Shown here: positions 7,827-15,669 of the stretch, piece by piece | Layout: each line of letters starts with the position of its first letter | Position numbering within the stretch: position 1 is the first letter of the stretch | The notes under the pieces: generated by a model | Databases searched by the model: none | What the model was told of the DNA's origin: nothing | The model's input: only the letters and a program-made list of their open reading frames with translations | Assembly (NCBI GenBank): GCA_003241175.1 | Contig: QFOI01000014.1 | Location: forward strand, 1-21,921 | DNA length: 21,921 bases | Direction: 5' to 3' | Source of the DNA: Pseudopedobacter saltans | GTDB taxonomy: Bacteria; Bacteroidota; Bacteroidia; Chitinophagales; Chitinophagaceae | Program-made: the position numbers and the translations under genes

Positions 7827-8492
7827 TTATTTTTGTAGAATTTCCATCAACGTACGTGACACTTCAATTGGCTTTTCCAATACTAGTAAGTGTCCTGAAC
7901 CTTTTATAGTGTATAACTTTTGATCGCTATTGTTTTTAATTTTTCGGTAGGGAAAAGTGAGGTCTTTGGTACCATGAATTTGGTAAAGATTGTCAATAAG
8001 AATAGTTGGTTTCCAATTTAGTATTTCCTTAATTGCCCAGCGCATATAAGATGCATTTAACTGAGGCAAAAAATCCTTCATGTTTACTTTCTCTTTTGTT
8101 TTATAGACAAAATGCGTAAATATCCAGGAAATCAATTTTTCATTGAAAAGCCAAGGTTTCATGGCTTTTTCTACGTGTATTTTTTTGAAAAAAGAAAAGT
8201 TGTCGGGTCTTTGTTTGGTATCCTTTATACTTGCCAATAGAATGGTTTTTTCCGGTACAAGATATTTGTTCATTTCCTGCACCAATATTCCCCCAAAAGA
8301 GTATCCCACCAAAACAAATGGTTCTGCTTTGTTAATTTTTAGAGCGTAAGATTTTGCATAATCGTCTAAGGTTTCATCAGCGTTGGGAAGTCTCCATTCC
8401 AGATAGATTTTTTGATATTGGTCGGGTAGCTCTAGTCTATCAAATACTTTGCAACCTGCTCCCATTCCAGGTATGAAATACACATTGGTCAT
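7827..8492 (-). CDS. Alpha/beta hydrolase
   Basis: The 221-residue protein has the alpha/beta hydrolase layout. The nucleophile elbow is GYSFGG at residues 63-68 (Ser65). The catalytic acid is likely Asp177 (HGTKD) and the base His201 (GSGH). The N-terminal IPGMGAG at 8-13 fits the oxyanion-hole loop. There is no signal peptide, so it is probably cytoplasmic. The triad is complete, so an active esterase, thioesterase or peptidase is likely, but the substrate cannot be told. It is shorter than many family members (about 250-300), with only a small cap region around 90-160. It converges with lpxD across a shared terminator and diverges from the DUF2975 gene 119 bases away. Confidence 0.87.
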   Translation of the reverse strand: MTNVYFIPGMGAGCKVFDRLELPDQYQKIYLEWRLPNADETLDDYAKSYALKINKAEPFVLVGYSFGGILVQEMNKYLVPEKTILLASIKDTKQRPDNFSFFKKIHVEKAMKPWLFNEKLISWIFTHFVYKTKEKVNMKDFLPQLNASYMRWAIKEILNWKPTILIDNLYQIHGTKDLTFPYRKIKNNSDQKLYTIKGSGHLLVLEKPIEVSRTLMEILQK

Positions 8493-8573
8493 TCCATAAA
8501 GGTAAACAAGTATGTGTTTAGTTTATCTTCTCGTTTTCTCACAATGATATTAATTATTTATTTTAAGTATTTA

Positions 8574-8601
8574 TTGTTTATCGATAAATATTATATCTTT
8601 A
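8574..8601 (+). promoter_or_regulatory. Candidate promoter and palindromic operator of the DUF2975-XRE pair
   Basis: TTG at 8574-8576 is followed after 17 bases by TATCTTTA at 8594-8601, one base from TAnnTTTG. The spacer holds the perfect 12-bp palindrome TTTATCGATAAA (8577-8588). The spacing would give a very short leader before the ATG at 8612. The palindrome is placed where a repressor, perhaps the downstream XRE protein, could block RNA polymerase; that link is inference. Confidence 0.4.
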
Positions 8602-8611
8602 TAAAAAAGAT

Positions 8612-9259
8612 ATGGAAGAAAAAAAACTTAAAAGAGTGAGAAATTTGGTAATACTATTGAAAATCATCATGATCGGTTATTTTCTTTTTTCTATCTATTC
8701 AAATAAGAAGGATTTTGTAGATGGATTCAAGGATGGCTGGAATTCAGCCTCTTATGACAGCGTACAACGAAGTAAAAGTCAACTGGTAAATTACGTATCT
8801 GTAACACCTCTCAAGGATACTCTCATAGATGCTGGTGTTGGAAACAAAGTTGTCGGTATCAGTCAGTTCATGGTTGCTTCATCAAAAAACAACAATATAT
8901 TTATTATAGAAGGCTTTATGGCTTTTGTTACTGCTGTGACAGGAATCTTTTTGATCGTCCAGATATTTAAACTTTTAAATAATTTACAAAGGCTTAAGAT
9001 TTTCGATAAAGTCAATATCTCTATCTTGCGTAGGATTGTTGGTCTTGTCTTATTGACCGGTGTTGCTTATAATATCTGGTTGGTAACTCAAAACTATAAT
9101 AAGCTTAAAGATGTGTCAATAACAGGATATATCGTAGAATCGTTTTCAATCATGGATTTGGATTTTAGCTTTGTGGTGTACATGATTGTAATTTATATAG
9201 TTTCCATCATTTGGGATTATTCTATTGATGTAAAGTCTGAACACGCATTAACCGTATAG
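8612..9259 (+). CDS. DUF2975 family membrane protein
   Basis: This 215-residue protein has four predicted membrane segments at about 11-30, 96-120, 139-160 and 184-204, with a soluble loop of some 65 residues between the first and second. This layout, followed immediately by a small XRE regulator, is that of DUF2975 proteins, which pair with YozG-like regulators in Firmicutes and Bacteroidota. No enzymatic motif is visible and the role of the family is unknown to me. The stop codon is one base from the ATG of the XRE gene, so translation is probably coupled. The gene is more A+T rich than its neighbours (two of three lines counted by hand were 23-30% G+C), which may mark it as a later acquisition. 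Confidence 0.8.
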   Translation: MEEKKLKRVRNLVILLKIIMIGYFLFSIYSNKKDFVDGFKDGWNSASYDSVQRSKSQLVNYVSVTPLKDTLIDAGVGNKVVGISQFMVASSKNNNIFIIEGFMAFVTAVTGIFLIVQIFKLLNNLQRLKIFDKVNISILRRIVGLVLLTGVAYNIWLVTQNYNKLKDVSITGYIVESFSIMDLDFSFVVYMIVIYIVSIIWDYSIDVKSEHALTV

Positions 9260-9260
9260 T

Positions 9261-9500
9261 ATGCCAATAGTTGTCAATCTGGATGTAATGCTTGCCAAAC
9301 GAAAAATGTCACTTACAGAGTTAAGTGCTAGGATGGGCATCACACTTGCCAACCTGAGTATATTAAAAAGTGGAAAAGCGAAAGCCATTCGCTTTTCCAC
9401 TTTAGATGAAATCTGCAATATATTGGAATGTCAAGCTGGCGATATATTGGAACACGTTTCTGAAGAAGAGTATGCCAAACTATATCCAGAAAAAGAATAG
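9261..9500 (+). CDS. YozG-like XRE (Cro/CI) family transcriptional regulator
   Basis: The 79-residue protein is a single helix-turn-helix domain. Residues 17-36 (SLTELSARMGITLANLSILK) form the two HTH helices, followed by the stretch SGKAKAIRFSTLDEICNILECQAGDIL that is characteristic of the YozG-like branch. It has no ligand or dimerisation domain beyond a short acidic tail. It follows the DUF2975 gene by one base and ends 3 bases from the stop of the convergent TonB receptor gene. Such regulators usually control their own operon; a palindrome in the promoter at 8577-8588 is a candidate site. Its coding sequence contains a perfect 16-bp hairpin (9367-9403) that looks like the terminator of the opposing gene. 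Confidence 0.9.
   Translation: MPIVVNLDVMLAKRKMSLTELSARMGITLANLSILKSGKAKAIRFSTLDEICNILECQAGDILEHVSEEEYAKLYPEKE
9367..9403 (-). terminator. Intrinsic terminator of the TonB receptor gene embedded in the XRE coding sequence
   Basis: AAAGTGGAAAAGCGAA (9367-9382) and TTCGCTTTTCCACTTT (9388-9403) are perfect reverse complements over 16 bases with a 5-base loop. Read on the minus strand the stem ends in a run of five T (into 9366-9365); on the plus strand only three T follow. It lies about 100 bases past the receptor stop codon at 9504. Confidence 0.65.
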
Positions 9501-9503
9501 TAT

Positions 9504-11363
9504 CTACAACGCCAACTGCAATCCTGCCGTAAACCATTTACCTGGAAGCGGTGCTGCTGCGGCTTCGATATAGGTGATGTTTCCAATATTGGTAGCATCA
9601 ATATATGCATGCAATTTTTCCAAAAAGCGGTAACTCAATTTTGCATCCAATATGAAGTAATCTTTATAGTTGATACGTTGCAGGTATCTTCCGGTTACAC
9701 TTATATTGAGTTTTTGAAAGATATCTGAACTAGCGGCCATTACTAATTGATTTCTAAGGCTGCTGATAGCATATAATGAGATGGCTTTGGACGTATCTAG
9801 TTTTATTTTTGGATTTAGATACGTGTAAGAAACGCTAAGTAATGTATTGGAAAAAAGATCATTGCTCGTTCCTTTTATTTTATAGTCTAATGCGAAAGTA
9901 ATTCCCTGTGTATTGATTCTTTGAAAATTATTAGGTTGCCAAGGATCGGTTATTGTTTCTTTTGTCCAGTCGATAAAATGATTAATCCTTCTATAAAAAT
10001 AACTCGCAGTAGCATTCAGGTTTTTATAGTTGTATTTCAATCCTGATTCGACATAGCGAGCGTTTTCGGGTGTTAAGTTGCTGTTTCCTATATTGGAAGG
10101 TCCTTTATAGTATAAGTCCGTGTACGTTGGTAATCGCTGTCCTGTTCCAATATTGGCGAACCATTTGAGGTCTTTTGTAAAATTGTAACCAGCGTCAATA
10201 CCAGGAAATAACTGCCAACCATATTCCGTATTGTAGTTAAGATATGCGCCGGCAGTAAGGGTGATTTTGTCTAAGTTAGCAAAACGATATTCTCCGGAAA
10301 GTCCATAATTGTAACGATTATGATTTCCAAGATTTGAACTTATAATATGTTCGTTCCTTCCTTCAATTCCAAATCCTATATCACCATTTTTAGTATGTAT
10401 GGTATTGTTCCATTCCAAGTTGAAAATATGTGTTTTGTGTAGGTTTCGTGCAGTCAAAGGATTGACTATGTATCGATAATCGTCTTCCGTGAAATGGTAG
10501 GACAATCTTGGGGTCATTAACCAATTTGGATTGATGTTGGTGTGATAACCTATGGAAGCCATTCCGGTCTCGACTCTTTCTCCCGAATTTTTATCACCAG
10601 GTGCAGCATAAAAGCCATTTGCTCCATATTTGTTGTAAGTGTAACCACCCAATACATCAAAATAGTCTTTGTCTTTGGTGAAGAATTTTCCTTGATAGAA
10701 AAGCTTACTATTGTTGTAGGCAGTATTGTATCGGTATCCATTTCCCAGATCATGCGAACCTGAAAATAGTTGGTTGGTTTTGGCGGTGACTTTGGCAAGT
10801 GTAAGTCTTGCTCCCCAGTTGTTGTATTTATTATCCGAAGATGCACTTTTGTCAAAATTAGATCCGGCATAACCCGTTGCGATAATTCCGTCTTTTTGAG
10901 GTGTTTTGGTAACGAAATTAATGGCACCCGTTAATGCATTGATTCCATAAATTCTAGCAGCTGAACCTCTAAGAATCTCCACATGGTCGATGACGTCCAA
11001 TGTGATGGGAAGGTTCATCATATTGTGTCCTGTCTGCGGATCTGTCATTTTGATGCCATTGATCAATACTAAAGACTGGTCAAATGTACCACCATCAATA
11101 GAGACGTCAGCTTGTACGCCACCAGGACCACGTTGACGCAAATCGATTCCAGCAACATAACTCAATATGTCCGTGACGGATCTTATAGGTAATGCATCTA
11201 TTTGTTCTTTGGTAAGGATTCGGATGTTGCGGTTTTGCTCTTTTTGTGTGACGCGGATACGGTTTTCCTTTACGATAACCTCATCCAATGTAGAGCCATC
11301 CATCTGTGCGCTAGCCGCTAAGCTTGTCATAATTGCGATCGTAGCGAGGACTATTTTTTTCAT
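9504..11363 (-). CDS. TonB-dependent outer-membrane receptor, BtuB-like layout
   Basis: The 619-residue protein has a signal peptide (1-20, ending AASAQ), a TonB-box-like segment LDEVIVKENR near 26-35, a plug domain (about 40-150, with the motifs SVTDILSYVAGIDLRQRG and VEILRGSAARIYG) and a 22-strand-type barrel to the C terminus, which ends in the strand KWFTAGLQLAL. The length is that of cobalamin or siderophore receptors (about 600-700), without the carboxypeptidase-like extension of SusC-type receptors. The substrate cannot be named: no cobalamin riboswitch fits in the short leader and no transport genes are adjacent. It is divergent from the MocR-type gene, which may regulate it. On the minus strand a -7 element (11393-11400) precedes it; its terminator appears to lie inside the convergent XRE gene. 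Confidence 0.92.
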   Translation of the reverse strand: MKKIVLATIAIMTSLAASAQMDGSTLDEVIVKENRIRVTQKEQNRNIRILTKEQIDALPIRSVTDILSYVAGIDLRQRGPGGVQADVSIDGGTFDQSLVLINGIKMTDPQTGHNMMNLPITLDVIDHVEILRGSAARIYGINALTGAINFVTKTPQKDGIIATGYAGSNFDKSASSDNKYNNWGARLTLAKVTAKTNQLFSGSHDLGNGYRYNTAYNNSKLFYQGKFFTKDKDYFDVLGGYTYNKYGANGFYAAPGDKNSGERVETGMASIGYHTNINPNWLMTPRLSYHFTEDDYRYIVNPLTARNLHKTHIFNLEWNNTIHTKNGDIGFGIEGRNEHIISSNLGNHNRYNYGLSGEYRFANLDKITLTAGAYLNYNTEYGWQLFPGIDAGYNFTKDLKWFANIGTGQRLPTYTDLYYKGPSNIGNSNLTPENARYVESGLKYNYKNLNATASYFYRRINHFIDWTKETITDPWQPNNFQRINTQGITFALDYKIKGTSNDLFSNTLLSVSYTYLNPKIKLDTSKAISLYAISSLRNQLVMAASSDIFQKLNISVTGRYLQRINYKDYFILDAKLSYRFLEKLHAYIDATNIGNITYIEAAAAPLPGKWFTAGLQLAL

Positions 11364-11392
11364 GTAAATGATTTCGCTGTGTTTTGTTCGGT

Positions 11393-11400
11393 CAAAAATA
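11393..11400 (-). promoter_or_regulatory. -7 promoter element of the BtuB-like receptor gene
   Basis: On the minus strand this reads TATTTTTG, an exact match to TAnnTTTG, giving a start near 11387 and a leader of roughly 24 bases. No clear -33 box is seen. It overlaps the upstream part of the opposing MocR frame, which argues that the MocR start lies further downstream. Confidence 0.45.
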
Positions 11401-11432
11401 TTATCTTTCCGGACTCTTTAAATGTTCCATTT

Positions 11433-12875
11433 GTGAAAATATCAAGTAGTCCGGTTTTGGAAATCTTGCAAAATCTTATTCATTTGGATAAGAGTAGGTC
11501 AACGCCTGTTTACTTACAGTTGGCGGAACAATTGGGTGCTGCCATTCAAAATTTGCTTTTGAAGCCAGGAGTCGTGCTTCCTGGGACGAGACAACTATCC
11601 GACTCATTGTCCTTGCACAGAAAGACAATAGTTGCAGCATATGAGGAGCTTTCTGCTCAAGGTTTGGTTACGATGGTTGCCAATAGAGGTACTTATGTCA
11701 ATAGGGATATTGTCAGACATTTTAATGACTCTAACATACCAGAAGAATCAAGTGTACTTTCCGAAAATGTTCCTTATAGTTTGCCCAATAACCGTATACT
11801 CGAACTAGGAAAAAGCAAAGACGTACCTTGGATTTTGGATGATGGTAAAATGGATACTAGGTTATTCTATTCGCACAAATGGGATATTGGATCTCACCTG
11901 CTGAACAAGGAATCTCTTTCGCATACATTCTTAAAACATCAGTTAGAATTGTACTTGAAGGATGTGCATAGTTTGTCGGTGAAAAAAGATCAGATTTTGG
12001 TAACACAAAATAGGGCCATGAATATAGCCATCGTTACACAGGCTTTACTTAGGAGCGGTGATATAGTTGTGACGGGGGCTCCAGGAAATTACAGGTTACA
12101 TATGGCGATCCAACAAGTGGGAGCACAATTAAGTTCTATACCTGTTGAGTCGGATGGGCTAGATCTAGTTGCGTTGGAAGAATTTTGCCAAAAAAATAAA
12201 ATTAGAATGGTATGTGTCAACCCGCAAAACCACTATCCCAATACAGTTGTTACTAGTTATGGAAAAAGACTTGAGTTATTAAGGTTAGCACATCAATATG
12301 GATTCATACTATTGGAAGATGAAACGGATAGTGCTATTGATTTCCAAAAACGTAAAATGCCTTCTTTGGTGGAACTAGATTCATTGGGGACAGTCGTCCA
12401 TCTCTTTTCTTTTGAACAAATAATGGAATCGTCTTGGAATGTTGGTTTCATTTTGGCTCCTTCTGTAGTACTGAAGGAAATGGAAAAATATACATCTTAT
12501 TTGGGTGTAGACTCGCCAACGTTTTCAGATAAGATTATGGCAAATGTATTACAGTCCGGAAATCTACAACGCACTGCCAAAAAAATGACTAAAACCTATT
12601 TGCAAAGGAGAAACATTTTTTGTCAGTTGGTCAGTTCTAATTGGGGAAATAATGCTCAATATGAAGTGCCTAAAAGTGGTTTAGGATTGTGGATTAATTT
12701 CGAATGGGATTTTAATCTTGCCGCTTTTGCCAAAAAATGTGCTGCCAAAGGTTTGGTAATTCCAAGCCATCTTTTGTATCAATCCAAAAAATGGAACGGA
12801 ATGCGCATGGGTTATGGTAAATGGGAAGAGGAAGAGATGGCGAAAATTGTGGATATTGGAAAACAATGCTTTTGA
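11433..12875 (+). CDS. MocR-type GntR regulator with degenerate aminotransferase domain
   Basis: The 480-residue protein joins a GntR-type winged helix-turn-helix (about 26-89, STPVYLQLAEQL to ANRGTYV) to a fold-type I aminotransferase domain (about 137-480), as in MocR, GabR and PdxR. In active relatives a SFSK motif supplies the lysine that binds PLP; here the aligned stretch is SFEQ (326-329), with Gln329 in place of lysine, and the Pro and Arg that normally follow are also changed. The TPxHQxPxG motif is NPQNHYPNT (263-271) and the DDYDSEF motif is EDETDSAI (295-302). The C-terminal Arg is kept (MRMGYG, 457-462). PLP is therefore unlikely to be held covalently. There is no in-frame ATG at the 5' end: the frame opens at GTG 11379; GTG 11433 or TTG 11457 are more likely because 11379 lies upstream of the opposing promoter. 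Confidence 0.85.
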   Translation: MKISSSPVLEILQNLIHLDKSRSTPVYLQLAEQLGAAIQNLLLKPGVVLPGTRQLSDSLSLHRKTIVAAYEELSAQGLVTMVANRGTYVNRDIVRHFNDSNIPEESSVLSENVPYSLPNNRILELGKSKDVPWILDDGKMDTRLFYSHKWDIGSHLLNKESLSHTFLKHQLELYLKDVHSLSVKKDQILVTQNRAMNIAIVTQALLRSGDIVVTGAPGNYRLHMAIQQVGAQLSSIPVESDGLDLVALEEFCQKNKIRMVCVNPQNHYPNTVVTSYGKRLELLRLAHQYGFILLEDETDSAIDFQKRKMPSLVELDSLGTVVHLFSFEQIMESSWNVGFILAPSVVLKEMEKYTSYLGVDSPTFSDKIMANVLQSGNLQRTAKKMTKTYLQRRNIFCQLVSSNWGNNAQYEVPKSGLGLWINFEWDFNLAAFAKKCAAKGLVIPSHLLYQSKKWNGMRMGYGKWEEEEMAKIVDIGKQCF

Positions 12876-12954
12876 ATGGTGGGGCTTGTGGAAAACCTAG
12901 TCAACATTTTTCCTTAATAATATGTAATTTGCCCGCATTATAGGCAAGGACAAT

Positions 12955-13269
12955 ATGATTAACAAAGAAAACATAGTCAAATATTTGAAAAACAAATACA
13001 TCATCGCTGTGATAGTATTTGCTTTGCTACTGTTGTTCTTTGATAGAAATGATATTTTCACGCAAATGGAACGTAAAAAAGAACTCAACAAGATATTGGC
13101 CAGCCAAGAGTTCTACAACCGAGAAATAGATTCCACCAAGCAAAAATTGTCCGAATTACGAACCGACCCTTCCGCATTGGAGCATTATGCCCGCGAAGAA
13201 CTTTTCATGCGAAAAGACAGCGAAGACATTTTCGTATTGGAAAAAAGTGATTCACTTTTGAATAAATAA
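12955..13269 (+). CDS. DivIC/FtsB-like septum formation protein
   Basis: This 104-residue bitopic protein has a short cytoplasmic N-terminus, one membrane segment (about 15-30, IIAVIVFALLLLFF), a coiled-coil-like stretch (about 37-70) and the conserved C-terminal pattern DPSALEHYAREELFMRKDSEDIFVLE, which is typical of the FtsB/DivIC family. These proteins bridge FtsQ/DivIB and FtsL in the division complex in the inner membrane. AAGGA lies 6 bases before the ATG and could serve as a ribosome binding site, which is uncommon in this group. The neighbours (MocR-type regulator upstream, GH92 mannosidase downstream) give no functional link. No division or enolase gene is next to it in this window. 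Confidence 0.88.
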   Translation: MINKENIVKYLKNKYIIAVIVFALLLLFFDRNDIFTQMERKKELNKILASQEFYNREIDSTKQKLSELRTDPSALEHYAREELFMRKDSEDIFVLEKSDSLLNK

Positions 13270-13309
13270 GACCATTAACAATCTAATGGATTTTCCTTTT
13301 GATGCTATT

Positions 13310-13343
13310 TATTACTTTTAAAAAATCTTTTATAAGAGTAATA
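13310..13343 (+). promoter_or_regulatory. A+T-rich hairpin in the GH92 leader
   Basis: TATTACTTTTA (13310-13320) can pair over 11 bases (one G-U) with the reverse-complementary stretch at 13333-13343, ending 13 bases before the ATG. The stem is A+T rich and weak. It may be a leader structure or chance; it is not followed by a T run. Confidence 0.25.
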
Positions 13344-13356
13344 TTTCAACATCATT

Positions 13357-15588
13357 ATGCATTATCAACTTAAATCGGTTTTGGCGGGAACCAGCTTTCT
13401 TCTGGTACAAACCCTCGTCGCCCAAACTACAAAAAACAAAACGGAATTTGTAGATCCTGTCATAGGATCCAAAGGACATGGTCACGTATTTATTGGTGCC
13501 GATGTTCCTTTTGGCGCTGTCCAATTAGGTCCCACACAGATTAATAAAGGTTGGGACTGGTGCTCTGGTTACAATTATGCCAGCAATGAAATACTCGGTT
13601 TTACGCACACACACCTTAGTGGGACTGGTTGTGCTGACTTAAATGACATTATGGTTGTGCCTGCCAATGGCAGCATCCAACTTAAACCAATGAGTGAAAA
13701 CAAACCTGAAACCGGTTATGGTTCCTTGTTTGCAAGATCATCCGAAAAAGTCCGACCAGGTTACTATCAAGTTTATTTGGACAAGTACAAAGTCAAGGCT
13801 GAATTGACAAGTTCGGAGCGTGTAGGTTTACACAAATACCATTTTGACAAAACAGACAACGCGCACATTTTTGTGGACTTGGGGTTCCATCAGTATGATA
13901 GACCATATAAAACGGAATTCAAAAAAGTTAACGACTCCACATTTGTTGGTTACCGATTGGCGCATGGTTGGGCGAATGACAAAAGAATATTTTTTGCCAT
14001 TAAATTGTCTGCTCCGATAAAGAATATCAGTTTGTACAGTGACGAAACGGCCTTGCAAGGTACTACTGCTGATGGCAAAGCCATTAAGGCAGCTTTGTTT
14101 TTCGATGCAGAGAAACATCCTGATATGGAAGTAAAAGTGGCTATTTCTCCTGTGAGTGAGGATAATGCACTACTCAATATGTCTACCGAAATGTCAGGTT
14201 GGAATTTTGATTCCTATCGTAAATTGGCTGACGAAAAGTGGAATAAAGCCTTGTCAAGAGTGGATTTCGATGGCCCGAAGAAAGAAAAAACCATTTTCTA
14301 TACGGCCATGTACCACATGTATATTGCGCCATCACTGTTTAACGATGTAAACAATGATTATCGTGGCACAGACAAGAAAGTGTACAAAAATGCGGATTTC
14401 AAAAACGTCACAACGCTTTCTCTGTGGGATTCCTATCGAGCTTGGGCGCCGTTTATGACAATTGCAGAACCAGAGAAGGTCGAAGATATGGTATCTTCTA
14501 TGTTAGCCATATACCAACAACAAGGCAGATTGCCGGTTTGGCCATTGATGGGTTGTGAGACGGACTGTATGGTTGGGAATCCAGCTATAGCCGTCATTAC
14601 AGACGCATATCTTAAAGGACTCGTTCCGAAAAATAAAGTAGCTCTGGCTTACGAGGCCGTTCGTTCTACTGCAATGCGTCAGGCATCAGGCTTGAAATAT
14701 GTGCAAAAATTGCAGTTTATCCCAATGGATTCCGTAGGACAGTCTGTATCGTGGGCATTGGAATTTGCTATAGCGGATGCGGGTATTGCACGTATGGCAA
14801 AAGCATTAGGAAAAAAGGAAGATGCTGACTATTTTGATAAAAGGAGCAAACTTTATCAGCAGTATTGGGATGCATCCCGCCAGTTTTTTATTGGAAGGAA
14901 ACTGGATGGCTCTTTCAGAAATCCGTTTAATCCTATTTCTCCAAGATACGATTATACAGAAGGCGATGCTTGGCAATATATATGGTCGGTACCGCAAGAT
15001 GTTCCTGGTCTAATCAAACTAGTGGGTGGAGATAAAGCATTTGAAGAAAGATTGGATCATTTTTTCCATATGTCATCCGAATTGGGAGACGGTGCACCTC
15101 CTGATATTTCGGGTATGATCGGACAATATGCTCAAGGTAACGAACCAAGTCACCATATCATTTATTTGTATAATTATGTGGGACGTCCTGATAAAGCGGC
15201 AGACTTGATTCGTACATCGGTGGACAGTTTCTATACCGATAAGCCAGACGGTTTGTGTGGTAATGAAGATGTTGGACAGATGAGTGCATGGTATGCTTTT
15301 ACAGCTATGGGAATGTATCCTGTAGATCCAACTTCAGGAAGGTACGTTTTTGGAACGCCATTGGCGGATAAAATCACTATCCAAATGGGCAATAAAAAAT
15401 CCTTTACGGTGGTTGTTAAAAACAACAGTGAAAAGAATAAATATATCCAAAAAGTATTATGGAATGGCAAACCTTATCCATTGATGTATATTGATCACAA
15501 AGACTTGATGAAAGGTGGTCAATTGACCTTTGAAATGGGAAGTACACCATCCAAGACTTATGGCGTGACCACAAAGGCAAGACCTTAA
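13357..15588 (+). CDS. GH92 family alpha-mannosidase, secreted
   Basis: The 743-residue protein has a signal peptide (1-22, ending LVAQ) and the GH92 landmarks: VDPVIGSKGHGHVFIGADVPFG near the N-terminus, WDWCSGY and THTHLSGTG in the N-terminal beta-sandwich, SLWDSYRAWAPF and LPVWPLMGCETDCMVG in the (alpha/alpha)6 domain, GNEPSHH at 594-600 and GNEDVGQMSAW at 635-645. GH92 enzymes are calcium-dependent inverting exo-mannosidases acting on N-glycans and mannans. The length fits the family. The segment before GNEPSHH is YAQ (591-593), where I recall YAH in most relatives. The protein probably acts in the periplasm or at the surface. There is no SusC/SusD pair or other glycosidase adjacent, so it is not part of a visible polysaccharide-utilisation locus. 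Which alpha linkage is cut cannot be decided here. Confidence 0.95.
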   Translation: MHYQLKSVLAGTSFLLVQTLVAQTTKNKTEFVDPVIGSKGHGHVFIGADVPFGAVQLGPTQINKGWDWCSGYNYASNEILGFTHTHLSGTGCADLNDIMVVPANGSIQLKPMSENKPETGYGSLFARSSEKVRPGYYQVYLDKYKVKAELTSSERVGLHKYHFDKTDNAHIFVDLGFHQYDRPYKTEFKKVNDSTFVGYRLAHGWANDKRIFFAIKLSAPIKNISLYSDETALQGTTADGKAIKAALFFDAEKHPDMEVKVAISPVSEDNALLNMSTEMSGWNFDSYRKLADEKWNKALSRVDFDGPKKEKTIFYTAMYHMYIAPSLFNDVNNDYRGTDKKVYKNADFKNVTTLSLWDSYRAWAPFMTIAEPEKVEDMVSSMLAIYQQQGRLPVWPLMGCETDCMVGNPAIAVITDAYLKGLVPKNKVALAYEAVRSTAMRQASGLKYVQKLQFIPMDSVGQSVSWALEFAIADAGIARMAKALGKKEDADYFDKRSKLYQQYWDASRQFFIGRKLDGSFRNPFNPISPRYDYTEGDAWQYIWSVPQDVPGLIKLVGGDKAFEERLDHFFHMSSELGDGAPPDISGMIGQYAQGNEPSHHIIYLYNYVGRPDKAADLIRTSVDSFYTDKPDGLCGNEDVGQMSAWYAFTAMGMYPVDPTSGRYVFGTPLADKITIQMGNKKSFTVVVKNNSEKNKYIQKVLWNGKPYPLMYIDHKDLMKGGQLTFEMGSTPSKTYGVTTKARP

Positions 15589-15609
15589 AATAAAAGTTTT
15601 AAAGAATAT

Positions 15610-15644
15610 CAAAAAAGCGACTGAAATTTTCAGTCGCTTTTTTG
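15610..15644. terminator. Bidirectional terminator between the GH92 and hemD genes
   Basis: The stem runs from CAAAAAAGCGACTGAAA to its exact reverse complement, 17 bases each way around a near-zero loop (the innermost pairs would open). T runs of six lie at both ends by orientation. It fits the convergent genes ending at 15588 and 15670. Confidence 0.92.
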
Positions 15645-15669
15645 TGTGCATACTTTGAAAGAAGTCCTG

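Noticed and set aside
11364..11432. A cobalamin riboswitch before the BtuB-like receptor
   Set aside because: The leader is about 25 bases if the -7 box is right, and no B12-box-like sequence or large fold is visible upstream.
13270..15588. A polysaccharide-utilisation locus around the GH92 gene
   Set aside because: No SusC/SusD pair, sensor-regulator or second glycosidase is next to it; both receptors in the window lack a SusD partner.
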